From HK-STAS-PATE-42 sp964461505 (GTDB lineage Bacteria > Patescibacteriota > Saccharimonadia > Saccharimonadales > HK-STAS-PATE-42), in contig CAYWUW010000013.1 in assembly GCA_964461505.1 (NCBI GenBank), forward strand, positions 1 to 13,780: a stretch of DNA of 13,780 nt, written 5' to 3'. A model generated the notes under the pieces. It worked only from the letters and a program-made list of their open reading frames with translations. It had not been told where the DNA came from and searched no databases. Shown piece by piece: positions 6,195-12,148 of the stretch (the first letter of the stretch is position 1; every line of letters begins with the position of its first letter). The position numbers were made by a program, and so were the translations under genes.

Positions 6195-6506
6195 TTTCTC
6201 AACACATTTTTAACTTTAGTTTTAAAATTCTAGGTTATCTGGGATGCTTGTCTCTTTTTTAAGAAATTAAGTTTAGTGTTTTTACACGCTTAAGTTTAAA
6301 TTAGAACCAACAAGCAGAGCCCCCGGCATTATCATAGGCATCAAACCAAAACTAACACTTTCTTTACTAAACATATCTATAAAAACATTATACACCCTTA
6401 AGCTCGCCTCAAAAACAGAAACTTAAGAAAACCACACCAATAATCAAACCATACAGAAATCTAGAAGCTTGGTAATCTGGAGTCTAGAAGCCTTAAGCTT
6501 AAACCT
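6195..6506. other. Intergenic region upstream of metG
   Basis: No gene is seen. Near metG, AT-rich sequence may hold its promoter (minus strand), but no consensus pair is clear. Two direct copies of TAAGTTTA (6268-6275, 6291-6298) flank a small hairpin GTGT-TTTT-ACAC (6276-6287). Further on, TCTAGAAGC occurs twice (about 6461-6469 and 6483-6491), and TAAGCTTA lies at 6494-6501 just after the stop of the next gene. No T-box, riboswitch or standard terminator is recognised. Confidence 0.5.
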
Positions 6507-7583
6507 TTAAAGCTCAGATTCACCCTGTCGAACCAAACTTTGTAACATTCCTTCGTCTACACCAAACGCACTCAACAAATCCTTAATATTAATCTTGTTA
6601 TCATCCCCAATGTTCTCAATCTCAACATCGCCTTTGCCTGGTTCAACAATTAAGCTAAAACTAGAATTCTTTTGGTCGCCTTCAGATGTCTCTCCAGAAG
6701 CCTCTAGCTTAACAAGCTGCTTTTTACCGCGATCTGCCCAAATAGTTAATTTACCGTTCTTAAACCCACCAGAACTACTTTCACTGCTACTATCTAAGCT
6801 AGAAAGCTCATCCTTACACTTATCAAAAATATTTTGTATTAAGTTGCTTTTTCCTAACTTTTCGCCAAACTTCCTAGCAGTTTCTTCATCTAAACCAACC
6901 TCAACCTTTAAAACCTTTCTACCATCAAGCTCTTCAACGCTAGAGCTATTAGCAGTCATAAACCTGTTACTAGTGTAAGTTCTATCCACCAAACTACCCA
7001 GCTCATCACCCATTACAGCACTGCTAAGCGCTGTAGTACACTCGTTTTCTTGGCTAAACTTATCACCGCCCAAGCTCTTAATATCATCTGCAGTAATCTC
7101 AACCCACTTTTCATTTAAAGAACTAATCACGCTCTTCTGTTCTTCTGTTAAAGCAGAACTATCACCCGTAAAAGAACCTAACATACTGGCAAGATTATTA
7201 ACCTTAACGTACAGATTCCCATTTTCTGCAACCTGCACCGAACCTCCAAGTTGATTTCCATCAACCTTAAAATTGATATTTCCTTGGCCAGCAGCTAGAC
7301 CCTTCGCCGTCGCCAACTCTAACACCGCCTCACCACTTTTAACGCTATCACTGTTAAACTTAAAAGTAATTTTAGATTTTCCACCATCTTTTAGGCCAAA
7401 CAAATAATTACTAATCGATTTCGCCGCAACATTCTGAGGCTGATTCTTAATTGATTGAACCACCAAAGCAGCAACTCCCCCACCCAAAACCAGAACCAGC
7501 AACAAGGCTATTCCAGCAATCTTCAACCCCTTCTTCTTCGCAAAAAAACCTTTTTTAGGTTTTGAATTATCTTCTGGCATCAT
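6507..7583 (-). CDS. Membrane-anchored exported protein, unknown function
   Basis: 358 aa. A short lysine-rich cytoplasmic N-terminus (to about 19) is followed by one hydrophobic helix (20-43) and a roughly 310-residue exported domain. The domain alternates short hydrophobic strands and polar turns (KITFKF, GNINFKVDG, GNLYVKVNN, KVLKVEVGL, GKLTIWADR, FSLIVEPG), a beta-rich pattern reminiscent of LolA/LppX-type lipid-binding folds; this resemblance is only by eye. There is no lipobox cysteine after the helix. A serine-rich stretch (SSLDSSSESSSGG) lies in the last third. The gene is divergent from argS across 112 bp that include TAAGCTTA (7626-7633). ATG codons at 7583 and 7580 are both possible starts. 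Confidence 0.75.
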   Translation of the reverse strand: MMPEDNSKPKKGFFAKKKGLKIAGIALLLVLVLGGGVAALVVQSIKNQPQNVAAKSISNYLFGLKDGGKSKITFKFNSDSVKSGEAVLELATAKGLAAGQGNINFKVDGNQLGGSVQVAENGNLYVKVNNLASMLGSFTGDSSALTEEQKSVISSLNEKWVEITADDIKSLGGDKFSQENECTTALSSAVMGDELGSLVDRTYTSNRFMTANSSSVEELDGRKVLKVEVGLDEETARKFGEKLGKSNLIQNIFDKCKDELSSLDSSSESSSGGFKNGKLTIWADRGKKQLVKLEASGETSEGDQKNSSFSLIVEPGKGDVEIENIGDDNKINIKDLLSAFGVDEGMLQSLVRQGESEL

Positions 7584-7678
7584 AACAAAAAGCTCACTTT
7601 CAGCTGGTTAGATTTTATTTAACCTTAAGCTTAATACTTCTTTAGCAGATTTTGCAAACCGTAAATTTAATCTCCCTC

Positions 7679-7687
7679 TGTTATACT
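7679..7687 (+). promoter_or_regulatory. Extended -10 promoter for argS
   Basis: TGTTATACT fits TGnTATnnT and ends 8 nt before the argS ATG. No good -35 is seen at normal spacing, which fits extended -10 promoters. A leaderless or nearly leaderless transcript is expected. Confidence 0.6.
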
Positions 7688-7695
7688 AGGTATTA

Positions 7696-9513
7696 ATGAA
7701 CACTTACTTTTTTGATAGATTCTCTAAACAACTTACAGATGAACTAAATAAGATTCTAAACTTAAATCTAGAATCTAAAACAGAACCTCTAATCATCAAC
7801 ATCGCCCCAGAACAAACCGGAGCCGATTACGCCCTCCCGCTTTTCAATCTTGCCAAAAAACTAAACTTAAATCCAGGTGAACTCGCAAATAAACTCCAGC
7901 AAGAACTTAAGCTTAGCATCATCAAAAAAACCGAGCCAGCCGGAGGCTTTCTTAACATCTTTCTTAACCCCCAAGAACTAGCAGCAGAATTAAGCTTAGA
8001 TTTAAGACAAAACAAAACCTATGGATTCTGGCCAAATCTAAATCGAGGCAAAACTGCTGTTTGTGACTATCCTAGCCCAGATATCGCCAAACCACTTAGC
8101 GTTGGGCATCTTCGTCCTGCGCTCCAAGGCCAAGCAATAGATAAGCTCCTCCAAGCCACAGGCTACAAAACAATTTCAGATAACCACCTTGGTGATGCTG
8201 GCCGAAGCTTTGGGATCCGTGTCGTCGGCTTCAAAAAATATAGCTCCGACCAAAAACTAAAAGAAGGTGGAATTTACGAACTCGCCAATCTTTATGTAAA
8301 AATCTCTGCCGACCTTAAAGCAGAAAAAGGCGCAGGGGAGGCTAAGCTTAACAACGAGATCCAAGGCTGGCTAATCAAACTTGAAGAAGGGGATAAAGAA
8401 GCGCTAAATCTCCACAAAAAGTTTACCGAAGTCTCTATAGAACATATGGATAAAGTTTTTGGCAGACTTGGCGTAACCACAGATCTCCAACTCGGCGAAT
8501 CCTTCTATATCAAACGCGGGCAAGAACTTGTCAACAAACTCTTAGAAGATGGCACCGCAGAAGAAAGCAATGGAGCCGTAATTGTTAAACTTAACGAGTT
8601 TGGCATCGAAACTCCGATTATGATTAGAAAAAGCAACGGCGCCTCACTTTATGCCGCCACCGATCTTGCCACAATAGAGTATCGTGATAAAAACTTCTCG
8701 CCAAGCATGGTCTTCATCTGCGCCGGATCCGAACAAAAATTCTATTTTCAACAGCTCGAAGCTCTCAGAAAGAAGATTAAGCTTAGCGGAGAGATTTACC
8801 ATGTTTACTGGGGGTTAATTAACCAAACCAACAGTGACGGCACGATATCCAAAATGAGCTCCCGCGAAGGAGTAGTTTATTTAGAAGAACTCCTAGACAA
8901 AGCTGAAGAAATCGCCAAAGAACGAACAGAGAGCAGAGAAGTCTCGCAAGATGACATAACTAAAATCGCTCTCGGGGCAATTAAGTTTAACGATTTTGCT
9001 CAAGACCGCAAGACCAACATCCTCTTTGATTGGGATCGTATGTTTAGCCTGCAGGGATTTTCTGGCCCCTTCGTCCAATATGCCGCAGTTCGCATCAACT
9101 CCATCCTCTCAAAATTGACGACCAAAGGTCGTCATTCTGAGCTCGCCGAAGAATCTACCCCTTATCCCTTGGGAGAAGGTTGGTATGAGGGGTCTGGCTC
9201 CACCGCCCTCCTTTACAGGGAGGGATTGAAGGAGGATTTCACTTACTCCTTCGACAAAGAATCCAAACTCCTCCTTAAGCTTAGCCAGTTCCCGCAAGTT
9301 ATAAAAACTGCGGCAGAAAGATACGAACCACATCACCTCGCCACTTATGCCTTCGAACTCGCCAAAGAACTTAACAGATATTACGAAGAAGTCCACATCT
9401 TAAGCTCTAGCAAAAGTCAAAAACAAGCTAGAGTCTGGCTCCTTAAGTTTACCTACCAAGTTTTAGAAACCGCCCTCAAAGTTCTCGGAATCGAAATCCC
9501 TTCAAAGATGTAG
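7696..9513 (+). CDS. argS: Arginyl-tRNA synthetase with in-frame repeat insertion
   Basis: 605 aa. Charges tRNA-Arg. The N-terminal Add-1 domain (to about 105) ends in PAGGFLNIFL; the catalytic core starts with YPSPDIAKPLSVGHLR (125-140), where the HIGH motif is SVGH (first His replaced by Ser135); then SDNHLGDAGRSFG (161-173) and KMSSREG (386-392, usual KMSTRKG). The DALR-type anticodon domain begins near VQYAAVRINSIL and ends PHHLATYAFELAKELNRYYEEVHIL ... VLGIEIPSKM, as in the family. Residues about 474-514 (TKGRHSELAEEST...YREGLKED) match no ArgS sequence I know; the DNA there (9117-9236) is a series of palindromes, so it is an inserted repeat kept in frame. It is convergent with the next gene, with a 19-bp gap. 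Confidence 0.95.
   Translation: MNTYFFDRFSKQLTDELNKILNLNLESKTEPLIINIAPEQTGADYALPLFNLAKKLNLNPGELANKLQQELKLSIIKKTEPAGGFLNIFLNPQELAAELSLDLRQNKTYGFWPNLNRGKTAVCDYPSPDIAKPLSVGHLRPALQGQAIDKLLQATGYKTISDNHLGDAGRSFGIRVVGFKKYSSDQKLKEGGIYELANLYVKISADLKAEKGAGEAKLNNEIQGWLIKLEEGDKEALNLHKKFTEVSIEHMDKVFGRLGVTTDLQLGESFYIKRGQELVNKLLEDGTAEESNGAVIVKLNEFGIETPIMIRKSNGASLYAATDLATIEYRDKNFSPSMVFICAGSEQKFYFQQLEALRKKIKLSGEIYHVYWGLINQTNSDGTISKMSSREGVVYLEELLDKAEEIAKERTESREVSQDDITKIALGAIKFNDFAQDRKTNILFDWDRMFSLQGFSGPFVQYAAVRINSILSKLTTKGRHSELAEESTPYPLGEGWYEGSGSTALLYREGLKEDFTYSFDKESKLLLKLSQFPQVIKTAAERYEPHHLATYAFELAKELNRYYEEVHILSSSKSQKQARVWLLKFTYQVLETALKVLGIEIPSKM
9117..9236 (+). repeat. Palindromic repeat element inserted in argS
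   Basis: About 120 bp made of successive hairpins: GACGACC-AAA-GGTCGTC (9117-9133, perfect 7 bp); ATTCT...AGAAT around GAGCTCGCCGA; ACCCCTTAT (9157-9165) with ATGAGGGGT (9185-9193, one G-U); and CCCTCC (9206-9211) with GGAGGG (9219-9224). The GTCATTCTGAGC...GAAGAATCT segment resembles dispersed palindromic repeats common in other bacterial genomes. It encodes HSELAEES within ArgS, much as Rickettsia palindromic elements sit in frame inside genes. Exact ends are uncertain by about 10 bp. Confidence 0.7.
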
Positions 9514-9532
9514 AGAAAAAGACAAGAGTTAT

Positions 9533-10810
9533 CTACTTCTCGGCCTTCTTAGCTTCAAGGCTATTTTTATGCTTTCTCTGAGCATAAAGAACGTATCCAC
9601 CAGCTACCGCACCAGCCGTAAGCACAATTCCCGCACCAAGCAGAGCTCCAGTTTTTGGAGTTAGCACACCACCGCCACCGTTATTATTGTTATTATTTTC
9701 AACCGGCTTAGGGCAGGCCTTAACCTCCACATCCCCAAAATCCAAACCATCCTCACCACCAACCGGATCCCCATTCTGCAAAATACCAATCGCCTTAAAA
9801 TAGAATCTAACATTCGGGTTGTTACCATCGATGTTAGCCTTAATCTCAGCATTTAAAACCTCTTGAGGAACTACAAAACCATACCCGTTTCCATCGTCAG
9901 CTCTAGCCCCATTCGCAACAGTTGTATAAACCTTTTTTAAGATCGGAGCGCCGCCTTCTGCCACACCACCAGGGTTAACAGCCACAAACACATTTACTGT
10001 AAGCTTAGTATTAAGATTATCCTCATCCTTTACCCAGCCAGCTACCTTTGAACAAGCATCATCTGAACTCATCGCCGCACCACTAGAGCCATCTATATCC
10101 TCAATATCAATCTTTCCATTAGGAGGATAAACATCCACCGTTACGGCATAATTTATATTAGCCACATTAGATTTCTTACCACCAGTCAGAACACAGCTCC
10201 CAGCATTAGCATTCTGATCTATATTCGCAAAGGCTAATGGCGTGGGGCAAGTTGGAGAAACAAACCAACCCAGCCCAGAGCCCTTAATCGCCTGTTCGTA
10301 AAGTTTAGATTCCTGAAAAACACTCCCTTTGAGTCTAATCTTTAGATCATAGCCGCTAGAACCGTCCGCTTCATTCACTCCTCTGTCAGCCATCCAAAAA
10401 TCATCTCCGATCAAGGCTCCACCCCCAGCACCAGTAATAACTTGGCCAGTAACGTTAACTGCGTCGCTTGGAGAAAGATCAATTACCATTTGTCCGTTTA
10501 TCTTATTAAAGCCATAGAAAGTTACACTCCTTTCACCGGCACTACCACAACCCATACTACGCAGAGTCACATAAACCCATCCATCACTCTCAATCTTCAC
10601 TCCGCCGACCGGCAAAATGACAGAGGAACCTGAGCCAGGAGTATGCGCCGGATCCTGACAGTAGTAATCTGCCGCTTCCTGGGCACTCATATTGGGATCT
10701 TGGTACTTTTTAGCAAGCTCAGCAGGAGTTAACGCACTCACAGAGCCAGAAAAACCTATGATAAAAGATAAAAGCAGAGCAGGAATAATTTTCTTACAGA
10801 ATCTCAGCAT
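9533..10810 (-). CDS. Exported surface protein with LTPKTG sorting-like C-terminus
   Basis: 425 aa. Signal peptide: basic RFCKK, hydrophobic core (about 8-20), probable cleavage after VSA (26). Mature N-terminus LTPAELAKKYQDPNMSAQEAADYYC. The middle is a beta-rich extracellular domain with scattered cysteines, not recognised. At the end come six asparagines (372-377), four glycines, LTPKTG (383-388), a hydrophobic helix (about 389-410) and a basic tail (RKHKN...KK). This is the layout of a sortase substrate, with TPKTG in place of LPxTG, though the tail of about 14 residues is long, so plain membrane anchoring is also possible. A TATATT box (10817-10822, minus strand) ends 6 nt before the ATG. 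Confidence 0.82.
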   Translation of the reverse strand: MLRFCKKIIPALLLSFIIGFSGSVSALTPAELAKKYQDPNMSAQEAADYYCQDPAHTPGSGSSVILPVGGVKIESDGWVYVTLRSMGCGSAGERSVTFYGFNKINGQMVIDLSPSDAVNVTGQVITGAGGGALIGDDFWMADRGVNEADGSSGYDLKIRLKGSVFQESKLYEQAIKGSGLGWFVSPTCPTPLAFANIDQNANAGSCVLTGGKKSNVANINYAVTVDVYPPNGKIDIEDIDGSSGAAMSSDDACSKVAGWVKDEDNLNTKLTVNVFVAVNPGGVAEGGAPILKKVYTTVANGARADDGNGYGFVVPQEVLNAEIKANIDGNNPNVRFYFKAIGILQNGDPVGGEDGLDFGDVEVKACPKPVENNNNNNGGGGVLTPKTGALLGAGIVLTAGAVAGGYVLYAQRKHKNSLEAKKAEK

Positions 10811-10831
10811 AATAGAAATATAAATTAAAAT

Positions 10832-10864
10832 TAGACTTAAGCTTAATAACTAAACTTAAGTCTA
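10832..10864. other. Intergenic inverted repeat built on TAAGCTTA-type motifs
   Basis: TAGACTTAAG (10832-10841) and CTTAAGTCTA (10855-10864) form a perfect 10-bp stem with a 13-nt loop. The structure contains TAAGCTTA (10838-10845) and TAAACTTA (10851-10858). It lies upstream of the surface-protein gene near its -35 position and about 60 bp downstream of the tRNA-Leu end, so it could terminate the tRNA transcript or bind a factor. Confidence 0.7.
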
Positions 10865-10927
10865 CCTCAAAATCTATAAGAATAACAATAAGCCCACTAA
10901 AAGTGTTACTTCTAAGATACCCACAAA

Positions 10928-11014
10928 TGGTGGGCGGAGAGGGACTTGAACCCTCACGAGATTGCTCTCAACGGATTTTAAGTCCGTCGCGTATACCAAT
11001 TCCGCCATCCGCCC
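10928..11014 (-). tRNA. tRNA-Leu(TAA)
   Basis: 87 nt with encoded CCA (10928-10930). Acceptor stem GGGCGGA/TCCGCCC; anticodon stem ACGGA/TCCGT around CTTAAAA gives anticodon TAA. The long variable arm (GAGAGCAATCTC region) is that of a class II tRNA. It decodes TTA, the leucine codon most often created by the TAAGCTTA motif. Confidence 0.95.
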
Positions 11015-11032
11015 ATACCAGCACAGTCTTAA

Positions 11033-11075
11033 CAGTTTTGTAGCGCAAGGAGCTTAACGACTGAGCGCAAAACTG
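11033..11075. other. Spacer hairpin 1 between the tRNA-Leu genes
   Basis: CAGTTTT (11033-11039) pairs with AAAACTG (11069-11075) and GCGC (11043-11046) with GCGC (11065-11068), with a 3-nt bulge (GTA) and an 18-nt loop. It lies in the transcribed spacer between two tRNA genes on the minus strand. Confidence 0.6.
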
Positions 11076-11095
11076 AAAGAAGAAGCAACGTAGAT

Positions 11096-11136
11096 ATTGC
11101 TGAAGTTTTGAAATTCATTTTCAAAACTTCATAGCA
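11096..11136. other. Spacer hairpin 2 between the tRNA-Leu genes
   Basis: GAAGTTTTGAAA (11102-11113) and TTTCAAAACTTC (11119-11130) form a perfect 12-bp stem with loop TTCAT. ATTGCT upstream and AGCAAT downstream extend it by 6 bp across a 2-nt bulge. There is no T tract. It could be an RNA processing signal or part of a small RNA released from the tRNA transcript. Confidence 0.75.
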
Positions 11137-11157
11137 ATTTCGAAGTTAGCCTCGACT

Positions 11158-11247
11158 TGGTGCGCGGAAGAGGACTTGAACCTCCACGGCCTAAAAGCGG
11201 CCACAGGCCCCTCAAGCCTGCGTGTCTACCAATTCCACCACCCGCGC
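11158..11247 (-). tRNA. tRNA-Leu(GAG)
   Basis: 90 nt with encoded CCA (11158-11160). Acceptor GCGCGGG/TCCGCGC (one G-U); anticodon stem CAGGC/GCCTG around TTGAGGG gives anticodon GAG; long class II variable arm (GGCCGCTTTTAGGCC region). It is upstream of tRNA-Leu(TAA) on the same strand and probably shares a transcript with it. Confidence 0.95.
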
Positions 11248-11312
11248 TCAAAAAATTTTAAAAGAACAAATTAAAGAATTAAGAAACCCTAAATCTTCTC
11301 TTTACCTCCAAC

Positions 11313-11340
11313 ATTATACCACCCCCGTATTTAAAAAGTA
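11313..11340 (-). promoter_or_regulatory. Probable promoter of the tRNA-Leu pair
   Basis: On the minus strand, TGGTATAAT is an extended, perfect -10 (TATAAT at 11313-11318), about 65 bp before tRNA-Leu(GAG). A weak TTGTAC lies about 19 bp upstream. No other promoter-like sequence is seen in the 110-bp gap. Confidence 0.6.
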
Positions 11341-11357
11341 CAAAAATTACACTTGTT

Positions 11358-11930
11358 TTATAGCGGCTCATTAACTCTATCAATAATTGTTTGGATATTA
11401 ATATTAAGCTTATCCATCAAAGCATCTAGCTTCTTTTTTTCAGGATTATTCTTTTTTACACTCTGCATTGCAGAGCCAATATCCTCCAGTTCCCCAATAA
11501 CAGCACTTTGCAAAACCTTATCTAAATTATTACTAACAATTCCTTCTTCTAGCTTCACGGTCAGTGATTCTCGCGGCTCTTCTTTAAAAGTCGCCTTCAC
11601 ATCCTTAAGTTTAGAAAAAGCTTCTTTATAATATTCGTCAATTTCACTTTTATTAGCCGTAAGAATAATATTTGCCTGCGCCAAATTAGATCTCAAATTA
11701 GCGCTCCTAGCCTCTTTTGCATATTTATCAATTATCTTAATTGTTGAACCATGCCTATTAGAAAGATTCTTAAGTTCCGTCGCCTTTGGGTCAGATACAG
11801 CTCCGCCTCTGCCAAAAATTAACATCAACAAAACAACCACAATCACCACAGCACCACCAATCATCACGGCTGGCTTTTTTATTAACTCTTGTAGATTAAG
11901 CTTATTCGCATTGTCCATTCCTAAAATCAT
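11358..11930 (-). CDS. Single-pass membrane protein with helical exported domain, unknown function
   Basis: 190 aa. A short N-terminus (about 20 residues) precedes one strongly hydrophobic helix (21-40, AVMIGGAVVIVVVLLMLIFG), then a charged domain of about 145 residues rich in Lys, Glu, Leu and Ala with heptad-like spacing, likely alpha-helical or coiled coil. No lipobox and no known motif. The start could be the ATG at 11930 or the ATG at 11918 (residue 5); neither has a good ribosome binding site. The gene is the first on the minus strand beside a divergent intergenic region with DnaA-box-like sites. TAAGCTTA occurs twice inside the gene (11405, 11897). Confidence 0.75.
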   Translation of the reverse strand: MILGMDNANKLNLQELIKKPAVMIGGAVVIVVVLLMLIFGRGGAVSDPKATELKNLSNRHGSTIKIIDKYAKEARSANLRSNLAQANIILTANKSEIDEYYKEAFSKLKDVKATFKEEPRESLTVKLEEGIVSNNLDKVLQSAVIGELEDIGSAMQSVKKNNPEKKKLDALMDKLNINIQTIIDRVNEPL

Positions 11931-11954
11931 AACAAATTACGATAATTTTAGACA

Positions 11955-12081
11955 TCATCCACATAAAAAACTCTTTGCTAAATTACAGCCATTTTTTGCA
12001 ACCCAAAAGCCAACATCGCTTTCCACAGTTTTGCACAGTTATACACAATTACAACAGGGGAAGGGGTTTTTATGTGCATAA
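11955..12081. other. Cluster of DnaA-box-like sites in a divergent intergenic region
   Basis: Exact TTATNCACA matches: TTATACACA (12039-12047, plus) and TTATGCACA (12073-12081, minus). Near matches: TTTTGCACA (12029-12037), TCATCCACA (11955-11963) and the weaker CTTTCCACA (12019-12027). The region is AT-rich and lies where gene direction changes from minus to plus. This could be a replication origin or a DnaA-regulated promoter; dnaA and dnaN are not in the window. Confidence 0.5.
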
Positions 12082-12109
12082 ACTTAAGCCACATTTTAAG
12101 CCCTATTTC

Positions 12110-12118
12110 TGCTAAAAT
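12110..12118 (+). promoter_or_regulatory. Extended -10 promoter for the MurE-type ligase gene
   Basis: TGCTAAAAT fits TGnTAnnnT, 30 nt before the ATG at 12149, so a leader of about 24 nt is expected. The leader has no Shine-Dalgarno sequence (only AAGAG). No good -35 is seen. Confidence 0.45.
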
Positions 12119-12148
12119 TAAGCCTACAAATCAACTCAAAAAGAGCCT

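Noticed and set aside
6195..6506. T-box or SAM riboswitch upstream of metG
   Set aside because: No T-box sequence, K-turn or matching stem set could be found by eye.
6595..6978. 127-aa plus-strand frame
   Set aside because: Leu/Ser/Pro-rich antisense frame of the membrane-anchored protein.
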